From Microcyclospora pomicola (lineage: Eukaryota > Ascomycota > Dothideomycetes > Capnodiales): a stretch of 64,000 nt of DNA. How positions within the stretch are numbered: position 1 is the stretch's first letter; every line of letters starts with the position of its first letter. Where the stretch lies: NCBI GenBank assembly GCA_002786065.1, contig NHNY01000003.1, positions 558,001 to 622,000 on the forward strand, given 5' to 3'. This document shows, piece after piece, positions 19,801-30,500 of this stretch. Under the pieces are notes generated by a model that worked only from the letters and a program-made list of their open reading frames with translations, ran no database searches and was not told the DNA's origin. A program made the translations under genes and the position numbers.

Positions 19801-22800
19801 ATGGCTACAACCGACTCGCGCCATGGCGATGATGGAGACAGTGACAGCAGTAGCGCCCTGGATCTAATTGAAGAGGATATTTCCACGATTCTGCCAGCAC
19901 GGCGCACCGACACTCTGTCCTCCAAACCCGCCAGCGAGACCAACACAGACACCTGCCGAATATGCCGCAGCGAAGGCTCTCTCGACGAACCACTCTTCTA
20001 CCCTTGCAAATGCTCCGGGAGCATCAAGTTCGTCCACCAGGACTGTCTGATGGAATGGCTGGCGCATTCCCACAAGAAACACTGCGAGTTATGCAAGACG
20101 CCCTTCCGTTTCACGAAACTCTACGACGCGAACATGCCGCAGACTCTACCTTGGCACGTTTTCGTCAAGACGGCATTCATTCACATGGCGAAGACGCTGG
20201 TGAGTGCCTGTCGAGGTGTCATAGTCGGGACAGTCTGGATGGTGATCTTGCCGTGGCTCGTACGGTGGGCATGGAGATGGATGTTCTGGATGGCGGATGC
20301 TGGCTGGGCAAGAGAAGCGTTCATGCACAAGACAAAGTGGAGCGCGACTGGAGGGGATCACTCAAGTAATGACACTACTTCAACCTACGCGTCAGCTTTC
20401 CAGCGACTCCTGGGTGCAGACACCGGGCAGAATCACACTCTCGCGGAACCCTTGGCGTTGACTGTAGCAAAGGACGTCTTCAACCGTCTGGGTCTGAACA
20501 GCTCTGTACTCGGCACGTTATTCGTCAACGATACCGCCTCAAGTCCCGTAAGCATGTCGTGGCCTCAGGCGGATGATTCTGTGCTTTCCTCCTGGACGTA
20601 TCTCTCGGAACTCACCCCAAATCCTGCCTTCAACCGAGTGCTCCTTGACATTTTCGAGGGACAGCTCATCACTTGTGTGGTCATCACTGGCTTTATCCTG
20701 GTCTTCCTCATCCGCGAGTGGGTCGTGCAGCAACAACCACTCGTCAACCTGGATCATCTGAACCACGTCCAACAACAACTTCGACAGGCTGCAGAACGCA
20801 TGCAAGCGGATAATGATCTACTTATGCAGCAGCAGGAGCTCATCGATCGTGCGAGACAACGTCTGGCTGAGTTACAGGACACAGCAGACGCACTCGAGCA
20901 GATAATGCCTACAACTTTCAGAGGTTGGGAGGAGCTCGAAGAGATGTTCGATCAAGCAAATGAGCTTCTCAAAACCGACAACCAGCACGACTTCTTATAC
21001 CAGGCGTCTCTGATCACAGAACAGCGGAGTGCTGCTAGGAGGGCAGGCGTTGATCTTGACGAGTTTAACGTGAGGATGAACAACAAACTTGCCTCCTTCT
21101 CCGAAGAGGAGAGACATCAGTGGGAATTGGTTTTACTAGCAGGGCTAGATCGGGCCAACCCACGAGGTGGAGGCAGAGCACCTGCCTCAAATCTTGATCT
21201 CGGTCCTGCCAGCCAACAAGCACAGGACAATCAAGATGCTGCGGACGCTAGATCGATGCGATCACGGATGCCATCTGGGCAAACCTCGTCGCATGCTACT
21301 GAGGTCAAGCGGCTTCTCGACGAGGCTGAAGCACGTAGGAAGGACTATCAACGGTCGACCTCGCCTCAAGACGAGGCTGGGGACGCGCAACGCGAAGCTT
21401 CGGCAGATGTTGCAAAGAGTGGTCTGGAAGACGACGAAATGCCTATCACCAACGCCGGTCCAGACGCGAAGATCAATATACAGATGATGGGGCAATGGAA
21501 GTTGAGACCTCTACCGCCCCCTATTGACGCGGTGCCTCTGCTCACTGCCAAAGAGCTGGAAGACAAGAAGGCTACAGACGAGGCGCTCAAGAGTCTTGAA
21601 AAGGAAATAGAGAGGGAAGATGACCTACTAGCTGAAAGAGCCGCAACAAGCGAGATATTGGCGCAACAGGGAGTCACATCATCTCAGGTGGAAGACCATG
21701 TACAGATCGGCGCCAGTCCGCAGGCAGAAGAGTCGAATGATACATCAGCATCAGACACCACGCCAGAGCTTCTTGAGATCTCTGCTGAGGAAGAAGAGCT
21801 ACTCATGCACGATTCGGGCTCGGACTATCTTGACGAAGCGAGCTTGGATGCTGCAGACCGTCCCGATATTGAACTAGACAGCTCGAGTGAACAAGCAAGA
21901 CCTGAAGTCCTTGCAGCGCCCCCGACGTATTCTCAACACCTTGCGGAGTGGTTCTGGGGCGACATTCAACCAGGACAAGAACTCGAAATGGTACCGCCAC
22001 CAAACGAAGAGAGGATCAATGGAGATAATGTGCACAATGAAGCACCATTTGTTCCCGTGGATGCTGGCGAGCTTGTCGTAGATGCCGTGGCTGCACCTGT
22101 GGCTGCACCATTACAAGATCGTGACCCGGAGGTGCTTGCGGCTGCGGCACAAGCTGGTGTTGATGCGGACGCAATCGAAGATGCCGAAGACCTTGAAGGT
22201 ATCCTCGAGCTTCTCGGCTTGCAAGGCCCTCTCATCGGTCTCATTCAGACCTCGACTTTCTGTACCGTCCTTGTAATAGGTACAGTGTTCGGTGCTGTTG
22301 GTCTGCCTTATGTCTGGGGCAAACTCGTCCTGTCATTCATTGGTGATCCCATATACTTCATCTTGAAGATGCCTCTTCAGGTTTCGTCCTTCATCGCGGA
22401 TTTCATCATCGACGTCGCTTTAGTGGTCACTGCATGGGCATTCATCGTCTTGACCTTGGCTGGCGATTTCCTACTCTCTGCCTTGGAGGCTTGGCTACCT
22501 AAGCTTGGAGGTGCCAAGATCATGGAATGGGTTATGGAACTTGCCTACAAGACCGCGGAATCATCCTCGTCGAGACTGCAGGACAGCTTCCTCTCGTCTG
22601 GGCCGTCTGACCCGATGGGCTGGAACTGGGCATTCCTCGGAGCGTCAGTCCATGCTCATGCGTCGCTCAAGAACCTTGGTGGGGAGGTGAACGCGGTGCT
22701 GAACGCTGTTGGAGCGACCATCACTGCGATTGTAGAGACGATATCTTCAGGGTCAGTATCCGTTGTCTGGCAAAAATCACTCAATGCTTGTACCCGGATT

Positions 22801-25020
22801 CCTGAAATACCAGCGCGACTGATCGCGGGCGTGGACGTGCAGCAATACTTGAAACCGTTCATGAATCTGCTGTCAGGTCTCAGATCTGGCGCCCTCACAT
22901 TTACTCTCCCAGAATCATCTCTGGATCCGTCCCTCGTATACTGGTCATCTACCGATCGCTCGCTTGCAGTCATGACTGGCTACCTGGCCTTAGCTGCTCT
23001 TGCTGCTGTATATGTAGCACTCGACACACCTATTACCCGCTCGGAATCTGGTCAGAAGACCGAGAAGATGATCCGCGATACGCTACGTCAAGCTGGCGGC
23101 GTCTTCAAGGTCATTCTCATCATCTCCATCGAAATGCTCGTCTTCCCGTTCTACTGCGGTGTGCTATTGGATATTGCTTTCCTGCCGCTGTTTCAAGACG
23201 TCAGCGTTGCCACGCGATGGGCATTCGCAACAGAGTATCCGTACCTCTTCAGCTTCATGCATTGGTTCGTCGGGACCTGCTACATGTTTCACTTCGCATT
23301 GTTCGTCGGTATGTGTCGCAAGATTCTGCGAAAAGGCGTACTGTGGTTCATCAGAGATCCCGACGACCCAACATTCCATCCGGTACGAGACGTCTTGGAA
23401 CGCAACGTTACAACGCAGCTGCGGAAAATAGCCTTTTCAGCACTAGTCTACGGCGCTCTCGTTATTCTCTGTCTTGGTGGTGTGATCTGGACGATCGGTC
23501 GCCTCTTCCCAGGCATCTTTCCGATACACTGGGTGAGCACCGAACCAGTAATCGAGTTTCCAGCCGACTTGCTATTGTACAATGCGGTGACTCCTTTCTT
23601 GGTCCGCTACTTCCGTCCCAGCGATGCAGTCAACACCCTCTACGCCTGGTGGCTCAGGAGATGCGCAAGACTGTTACGTCTATCGCACTTCCTCTTCGAT
23701 GATCGACGGAAGGACGAAGAGGGACGTGAAACTCATACCAGCTGGCTGAATTTGGTTGTGTCCAAGACTCACATCACCCAAGCCAAACAAAACATGACGT
23801 TAGCTACTGAGAATCGAACTCCTGATACAGCAGTCGACGAATCGTTCCATAGGGATGGCAAGTACGTGCTCACCCCTTGCAACGACCAATACCGGCCGCC
23901 GAAACCAGGCGAAGCATTCTTACGCTTCAACGAGCCTTCTGATGGCGATAGCGGCGACGTGATCGTTGTCGATAAAGATGGCAAGAAGAATGATCACTTT
24001 GCCAAAGTCTACATTCCACCTCATTTTCGAGTGAGAGTGACTATCTTCATGGTGTGCCTTTGGATGTTCTCGGTGTTCATGGGACTGGGAAGCACTCTTG
24101 TCCCACTGGTCTTCGGCCGAAGAGTGCTCTCGTCCTTCCATGTCGTGGCTCAGGCCGGCAGGATGAACGACATCTATGCGTACTCAATTGGCGCTTATCT
24201 GCTTGCCGGGGCTCTCGCACTGATCTTCCAGGGACACAAGCTACTGCGTAAAGCCCGAGAACAGGCGTCGACGGTTGACATCACTGGCTTCCTCGCACGC
24301 ACTGCCGAGCTGACACAGCGATATACACTTCAAGCGCTGACGTGTATGTACGTGTACGGCTTCGTGGGTTTGGTACTGCCCATGCTCTTTGCGCTATTCT
24401 TACAGTTCTACCTTGTCATACCACTTCACACTTACGTGGCTTCCACCGCCACAGCGACGGATGTTGCGCATACTTTAATGAATAGTACTCTCTCAGCTCT
24501 CAACTCAACAATCACGCTCGCCGACCCCGAGATCACCGAGTCGACCTTCAGCCTCGCCGGTCACAGCATCCACATCCTCCAGGACTACTGCCTCGGCCTC
24601 CTCTATGTCCGCATCTTCGCGCGCATCCTCTCGTCCCCATCATACACCCGCATTGCCGAAGCCCGCCGCCGCATCTTCGTCAAGGGCTACTTGAACCCAG
24701 ACATCCGCCTGGCAAGCCGCTTCCTCGTGCTTCCCACTCTTCTCTGTACCGTCGTCATTCTCCTTGGACCCCCGACGCTCGCCGCCTTCATCCCGCCGTC
24801 CCTTTTTGGCATCAACAAGGCGAAGATGTACCGCTACTCCTTCCCCGTCGCAGCCACTGGCGTCGTCGCCGCACTGCTCTTCCGTCTCGTCGCTCGCTTG
24901 ACTAGCAAATGGCGCGCGCGCATCCGCGATGAAGTCTATCTGGTCGGTGAGCGGTTGCATAATTTCGGCGAGCGCAAGCCGCCGGTGGGTAGTCGGACGG
25001 TTGTGAGGCGGGAACGTTAA
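19801..25020 (+). CDS. SSM4: ERAD E3 ubiquitin ligase Doa10/Ssm4 (RING-CH, multispanning)
   Basis: 1739 aa in one exon from the first ATG. An N-terminal RING-CH domain (residues about 51-100) has the C4HC3 pattern in DTCRICRSEGS, FYPCKCSGSIKFVHQDCLMEWL and CELCKTPFRF. Many hydrophobic segments follow, interrupted by a long acidic, disordered loop (about 330-790) with coiled-coil parts such as LNHVQQQLRQAAERMQ. The central TEB4/Doa10 membrane region (about 800-1000, around LIGLIQTSTFCTVLVIGTVF) and further membrane segments up to the C-terminus match the Doa10/MARCH6 family. The enzyme sits in the ER and inner nuclear membrane and, with Ubc6 and Ubc7, ubiquitylates misfolded or N-degron proteins for proteasomal degradation. 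Length fits Pezizomycotina orthologues, which are longer than yeast Ssm4. It is divergent from the RDEL repeat protein. Confidence 0.93.
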   Translation: MATTDSRHGDDGDSDSSSALDLIEEDISTILPARRTDTLSSKPASETNTDTCRICRSEGSLDEPLFYPCKCSGSIKFVHQDCLMEWLAHSHKKHCELCKTPFRFTKLYDANMPQTLPWHVFVKTAFIHMAKTLVSACRGVIVGTVWMVILPWLVRWAWRWMFWMADAGWAREAFMHKTKWSATGGDHSSNDTTSTYASAFQRLLGADTGQNHTLAEPLALTVAKDVFNRLGLNSSVLGTLFVNDTASSPVSMSWPQADDSVLSSWTYLSELTPNPAFNRVLLDIFEGQLITCVVITGFILVFLIREWVVQQQPLVNLDHLNHVQQQLRQAAERMQADNDLLMQQQELIDRARQRLAELQDTADALEQIMPTTFRGWEELEEMFDQANELLKTDNQHDFLYQASLITEQRSAARRAGVDLDEFNVRMNNKLASFSEEERHQWELVLLAGLDRANPRGGGRAPASNLDLGPASQQAQDNQDAADARSMRSRMPSGQTSSHATEVKRLLDEAEARRKDYQRSTSPQDEAGDAQREASADVAKSGLEDDEMPITNAGPDAKINIQMMGQWKLRPLPPPIDAVPLLTAKELEDKKATDEALKSLEKEIEREDDLLAERAATSEILAQQGVTSSQVEDHVQIGASPQAEESNDTSASDTTPELLEISAEEEELLMHDSGSDYLDEASLDAADRPDIELDSSSEQARPEVLAAPPTYSQHLAEWFWGDIQPGQELEMVPPPNEERINGDNVHNEAPFVPVDAGELVVDAVAAPVAAPLQDRDPEVLAAAAQAGVDADAIEDAEDLEGILELLGLQGPLIGLIQTSTFCTVLVIGTVFGAVGLPYVWGKLVLSFIGDPIYFILKMPLQVSSFIADFIIDVALVVTAWAFIVLTLAGDFLLSALEAWLPKLGGAKIMEWVMELAYKTAESSSSRLQDSFLSSGPSDPMGWNWAFLGASVHAHASLKNLGGEVNAVLNAVGATITAIVETISSGSVSVVWQKSLNACTRIPEIPARLIAGVDVQQYLKPFMNLLSGLRSGALTFTLPESSLDPSLVYWSSTDRSLAVMTGYLALAALAAVYVALDTPITRSESGQKTEKMIRDTLRQAGGVFKVILIISIEMLVFPFYCGVLLDIAFLPLFQDVSVATRWAFATEYPYLFSFMHWFVGTCYMFHFALFVGMCRKILRKGVLWFIRDPDDPTFHPVRDVLERNVTTQLRKIAFSALVYGALVILCLGGVIWTIGRLFPGIFPIHWVSTEPVIEFPADLLLYNAVTPFLVRYFRPSDAVNTLYAWWLRRCARLLRLSHFLFDDRRKDEEGRETHTSWLNLVVSKTHITQAKQNMTLATENRTPDTAVDESFHRDGKYVLTPCNDQYRPPKPGEAFLRFNEPSDGDSGDVIVVDKDGKKNDHFAKVYIPPHFRVRVTIFMVCLWMFSVFMGLGSTLVPLVFGRRVLSSFHVVAQAGRMNDIYAYSIGAYLLAGALALIFQGHKLLRKAREQASTVDITGFLARTAELTQRYTLQALTCMYVYGFVGLVLPMLFALFLQFYLVIPLHTYVASTATATDVAHTLMNSTLSALNSTITLADPEITESTFSLAGHSIHILQDYCLGLLYVRIFARILSSPSYTRIAEARRRIFVKGYLNPDIRLASRFLVLPTLLCTVVILLGPPTLAAFIPPSLFGINKAKMYRYSFPVAATGVVAALLFRLVARLTSKWRARIRDEVYLVGERLHNFGERKPPVGSRTVVRRER

Positions 25021-25276
25021 TTAGCGGTCTTGGGAGGTGAAACAGCAGTTCGATCAGATATGATGATATGATTCAAATTTCCACTCTCTCTACTCCACAT
25101 TTTTGCACCAGACGTGTGCATACATGGTGTTTGAGTATCGAAATATGTATACATGTAGTACATTGCTTCTCCATTTTTGATCAAAGAGTATCACACCCCG
25201 ACCCTGCGGGTAAAACTCCTTGAACGCCCTCCTCATGAGACCCTCCTTGTCCGATGCTGTCCAGAACCACTCTGCT

Positions 25277-25842
25277 CTAGAAACCCGGCGGGTTGAGCCT
25301 CTGACTGACTCTCGTCCACTTGGGCAATTTATGCACACCCTTCCGATACTTCTTCGCCTTGCGATCAAACAGGGTGTATTTATCCTTGGGCAGCATTTCC
25401 GCTTCCGTCGGCATCTCCGCCTTCCATCGCTCGATCAAGCGGATCGTCCCATTTCTCCGCGCTTCGTCGGAGAGGAGAACGGTGGGTGCGCCGGGGAGGA
25501 GATCGCCGCGCTTGGGGCCCTTGTGATGTCGGCGGGTGGCCTGTGAGGAGAGCGCATCCGCGGGTGTTTCGTTCTCTGGAGTGAATTCTGTGGTCTCGGG
25601 GTTTTGCGTGGAGCTATCGGCTGCGAGATGCTTTTGTCGAGCCAGCGCTGTAGCTAGGACTGTCACTACGTTGTCGACGTTGCGGAGTCGTCGTCGTTGG
25701 CGCAACTTTTGTGGAGAGGACATCCGCCAGGGGATTTTCCTGGTTCGTAATGTCAGATACTTCTGTAGGTATTATTGCATGCGCATTCTTACCAGAGGAG
25801 ACCACCGCAAAGGCGGGCGGTCGGCTTGAAGGGACCGAACAT
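25277..25842 (-). CDS. MRPL31: Mitochondrial large ribosomal subunit protein mL60 (Mrpl31)
   Basis: Two exons, 25842-25793 and 25739-25277, with a 53-bp intron (GTAAGA..CCAG); 170 aa. The tiny first exon gives MFGPFKPTARLCGGLLW, which joins to KIPWRMSSPQKLRQRRRLR, the typical start of fungal Mrpl31. The C-terminal part has DKYTLFDRKAKKYRKGVHK and LPKWTRVSQRLNPPGF, the family's most conserved block. A segment rich in Thr, Glu and Pro (about 50-85) is a lineage-specific insert. It is a structural component of the mitochondrial 54S subunit, specific to fungal mitoribosomes. It starts about 170 bp from the divergent TRS20 gene. Confidence 0.92.
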
Positions 25843-26016
25843 TGTGAATGGATGATGTATAGAGATTGTCCATTGATTCGTGTATAACCTGCGAGATGGA
25901 GTCGAAGTGCGGCGTGCCGGGAGTGGTGCCTGAGGCAGCATTCTAGACGTCCTTCACTCAAGACCATGCTGTCGGCTGTATTTCGAGAGACGAGATCATG
26001 CGCCGGGCTTCTCCAA

Positions 26017-26659
26017 ATGTCTTACTATTTCTCGATCATTGGTACTCGCGATAATCCGCTGTTCGAGTTGGACTTTGGTACCTCTAAAATTGGTGGCGAT
26101 GGCATCGCTCGGTTCCGCGAGGAGGCGAAACACATGAACCAATTCATCGTGCACGCGGCGTTGGACATGGTCGAGGAGCAGCAGTGGGCTACGAAAGATC
26201 TGTAAGGGTGTTCTTGTGCCTTACGCGATATATTCAGCGCTGAACCCACTCGACGCAGCTATCTTCGCAAAGTCGATACGTTCCAGAACAATCACATCCA
26301 CTGCTTCCTGACCGGCGGCAACGTGAAGTTCATGCTGCTCATGAACCCGGATCCCAATGCTACGACATACTCCGCGTATACGACTTCGCAAAACTCGAGG
26401 CCTTCGACGGCCAGGCAGAGCACCACTTCGATTGCGGCAAATCCGACTAGTCAGCAGACTGAGGAGGCTGTTCGGCAATTCATGGGGGAGGTAAGCTGAA
26501 GTGGTGTTTGGAACGCATGCATGTGCTGACAAGTCACGTTATCAGATCTACGAGGCTTGGGTCAAATGTATCATGAACCCATTTTATAATGTCAACCAAG
26601 CGGTCACCAGTCCGGGTTTCCGCAACAGGGTTGCTACTGCGGCTAAGAAGTACTTATGA
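26017..26659 (+). CDS. TRS20: TRAPP complex subunit Trs20 (sedlin/TRAPPC2)
   Basis: Three exons, 26017-26201, 26259-26490 and 26546-26659 (176 aa), introns 57 and 55 bp with GTAAGG and GTAAGC donors and clear AG ends. The start MSYYFSIIGTRDNPLFELDF is the family's N-terminus; DQ-type central block reads HMNQFIVHAALDMVEEQQW, then YLRKVDTFQNNHIHCF and GGNVKFMLL, and the end is EIYEAWVKCIMNPFY with a final helix FRNRVATAAKKYL. A Ser/Thr-rich loop (about 100-130) is longer than in yeast, as usual in filamentous fungi. The longin-fold subunit is part of the TRAPP tethering complexes in ER-Golgi traffic and autophagy. An in-frame ATG at 25966 is upstream but the conserved start is at 26017. Confidence 0.94.
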
Positions 26660-27556
26660 AGGACTTTGGTTGTTACAGCCGTGATTCTGCAGACTTCTCG
26701 TTCAGAATTGTGTTCTTCCGCACCTTGATTGATCATCGGACTCTTCATGGGACTTTTCCGCCGCACGTCGGCCACAACAAAGCTCACGAAAGGAACAGCC
26801 TATGGAGGTCATTCTTCGAGCAGGACTTTAGGTGGAATCACCTAGTTTATCTCCCTAGGGTCACAACGAACGCGCAAACCAGAGTGATCCATTTAAGTGC
26901 TCATCACTGCTGTCCTGGGAAGCGTATGACTTTCCTCGGAACGCTGCACAAGGAGAGGCTGTGCATACTTTGCGTGTGCCCTCATCAGGTTCGCACTCGA
27001 ATATACGGCTGCGGTGGAGGAGCAGTATACTGAGGATGGACGAGCTCACTTGCTTGAGAAACGAAGATATGAGAAGTCTCCTTGACGCTGAGAATTGAAG
27101 CTCGGGGTCCGCAGGATAAAAATAGCAAAGCAAAGCCGACTACAAGCAACCAGGAGGTAAGATGTATTAGCATTATCAAGAGAACATCCCAAACAACACA
27201 TCTTAGGTCTGATAGGGCTTGATTTTGGAAAACCAAATTATAATCATAAATCGTAGGGTGAGCTCCAGTACCACCATTATGTTTGCTGTATGTCCTCAAA
27301 TTCACAATTCCCACCGTGCCCACCGATCAACCCCGCGGTGCAGCATTTCTCTCCGACATACATGCACCTCTACAACAACACAATATTACAGCCACTCACG
27401 CCAAACTCGATAGCTTTGGCTCAAAATCTGTTTCGAGCAATCAGTCTTCTTCGCGTGTTCTTGTTATAGCCAAGTTACACCGTGACTAATTTTGCCACTT
27501 TTGGCCACCCCACCCACAGACTATAGTACTTTCTGACGATATCAAATAGCATAACC
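26660..27556. other. Intergenic region, no gene seen
   Basis: About 900 bp between the TRS20 stop and the helicase start. Only short, non-conserved open frames on both strands. It likely holds the TRS20 3' UTR and the helicase promoter. Confidence 0.55.
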
Positions 27557-30500
27557 ATGGCCGACGATGCGCCAGAAAGCTGGGATGATGATGCGCCCGA
27601 CAACTGGGATGAGGTAGAAGAGACACCAAACCCTACAAGCGAAGTGTCCGCACAACCCTCGCAAGTGAAATCGACAACTGAAGTCAAAGGCTCTGTTACC
27701 AAGACAGAAGACAAGGCTGTGAAGTCTGGCGAAAAGCAAAATGAGAACGACAGTGGTTCAGACGATGACTCTGACGATGCTACCGACGAAACTGGAGAAG
27801 CACAGCTGCTGAGTCAATACAGAAGATTACTCTCGCGCAGAGTAGACCTTGTGGGAGACTACGCTGGAAACGAGCTCTTCCTGATCGAGGGAGACTCACT
27901 GCTCCTGCGATGCTTTTCCGACGATCAACTCGACTTCGACGACGGATTCCAGATGCTCCATGCCGCTTACAATGTTGAACACTTCTTGCATCACTTGGCT
28001 CAGCGCAAGTGTAACTTTCACATTGCGTTCTTCGACAGCAACAGGGAGCTGTGCTTGCCACCGCATTCAAGTAAGCAAAATGAAGGGAAATATCTTCTTG
28101 CCCGTGCTGCTATCATTCGGCATCTTCAGAAGAACCTGTCTAAACTGCACCCTGGTATCGTTGTGCACGACTTCACGTCGTACACATCTACCGAATTCTC
28201 AGACTTCCTGCAACAAGCCAGTCCCTACTTCATCATGGCTCATGATGGAGCCCTACCGACTGAACGGAAGGGCAAACATATCCGAGAGTCCAGGACAACA
28301 TCTGAACATGGCAGCAATAGAATTCTGCTAAGGAAGATGATCGTCCACTTCATTCGTCGCGGATTCAATGTTGCACTGGTCAATGGACTCGAGTGGCGCG
28401 ATACGAAGGTCATGACGATGGTGCTTGAGCGAAGAGATTGGCGAGCAGCGCCAGAGAATCTTATAGCCTCGGATGGTGCTCTATCAGGAATCACAGCTCT
28501 CGATGTTTCCAGAGATCTCGAACTTGATGTTGTGGCCCGTCTATCAGAGAGACATCAACTGGCCGTTATCACTCTTGCCAGACTTATTCAAAATCCGCCA
28601 GAGTCCATTACCAAAGAGACGTTGCTGCGATTGTCTGCAGCTTTCCTGATACACGAATCGCTACTTGAGCATCTCTCTCTTTCCTCTCGTCGCTTCGAAC
28701 ATACCGGGGTCTCTGACGAGTCACTAAACTTCATTGCCGCGTTAACGAGCATTGGTGAATCAGCGCTTGCAAGTCCCAGTTGGGCAGAAGCAAAGCGACT
28801 AGAAAACTCCACGTGTGATGTTGCAGATTTCGCGGATGGTCGTCTCTTCGCACAGGTATATAGTGGTCAGACATCACTTGATTCGGCAGCGAGAGGAACT
28901 TTGGAGGCGCTTCTATCAGCTGTCGAGAAGATCTCGGCAACTAGTATCGCGGTAGATGACGCTCTGGTGCGAGGGAGCGGTAACAAGAACGAGGCGAAAG
29001 ATGCAGAAAAGTCCGATGACCTTACTGTGATGCCGTTCTCCAACACTGTCTTCGACCAGCATTTAGCATCTGTGCGACTCAAAGAGGACGATGCGGCCGC
29101 CGGCGAACAGACTCTGGCCTCTCACAAGGTGTTCAGAGAAATGACTCATTGGCATAATGCAAAGAAGCCGATCATTGTAAAGGGTCCACCAACTCCGCAG
29201 TCCATCAAACAGGAGTTTTGGATAGCAAGGCGGAACCAGTGGTTCATGGCAGAAATGCGGACTTATGCCGCAAGTTTGACCAATGCTGTGGGTAAGAGCC
29301 TGGAACCAGAGACGATCATCGTCGGCGCTCCAAAGCCTGATGTTGATCGACCCAGCAGAGGTCTGATCAAGAAGAACGGATTGGACTCTCCCGCAGATTC
29401 AGACGCGGATAGCAATACCTCAAGCTCGAGGGGCAAGCAAAGTGGTAAGAAGGTCGGAGGCAAGAACGCAGCAAAAAACGCAGGCAAGCAAGCCATGCTT
29501 GAGAATATTGCCGCAAGCAAGGCGAAGAAGGACGAAGCTGCAGGTAACAAGATCGCAAGCGCGTGGCAAGTTGCGTGCAAGAACTTCGACGCCAACAAGG
29601 ACGCCCGATCACGGTATCGACAGGCGAAAGATTACCTGGCCAGAATGCAGTCCTCGTGGCAAGAAGTGGTTGCGGCAGAATGTGAGCTCTACATGTTGAG
29701 CGCACTGCTTCAATACTGGATCGATGCCTGCCGGAAAGGAGAGCAATCAAAACATATGGAGCTTGCTGCGCTCATCTGGAGTACCGCTGGTAAGATCTTG
29801 GAGAGCAGTAGTGTCACCAAGCAGATTGTGTCATCCGTCGACTTGACCGTCAAGACACTCAGCTTGCCTCCAGTGCCGTCTGTCTCGGCAGCCTCACTAC
29901 CCGATCGCAAGCTTGCATTTACGTTTGCCTTGCCATCCAAAGTCGAAGGTCTTTCCACCGGTCTCAAGCCAAGAGAGTTCCAACTCCTTCATGGTGGACC
30001 ATATCTGGAGCGAAGTTTCGACTCGGCGGAAGATAGCCGAGTGAAGTTTGCACCTGATGGTTGGCAGAGAGAAGTCCTCGATGGCATTGACGCGAATAAG
30101 AGCTTGTTTGTGGTTGCACCTACATCCGCTGGAAAGACTTTCATCTCATTCTATGCCATGGAGAAGATCCTCAAGGCTTCGGATGATGATGTCCTGGTTT
30201 ATGTCGCGCCCACGAAAGCACTGGTGAATCAAATCGCCGCTGAGATCCAAGCTCGGTTCTCGAAGAACTTCAAATACGGCGGCAAAAGTGTGTATGCCAT
30301 CCACACACGAGACTACCGCATCAACAACGTTCTTGGCGCTCAGGTGCTGGTCACTGTTCCACACGTGCTTCAGATCATGCTGTTGGCTCCATCGAATGCC
30401 AACTCTTGGTCTAGCAGAGTGAAGCGTATCATCTTCGACGAAGTGCACTCGATTGGCCAGGCAGAGGATGGTGTTGTGTGGGAGCAGCTGCTTTTACTTG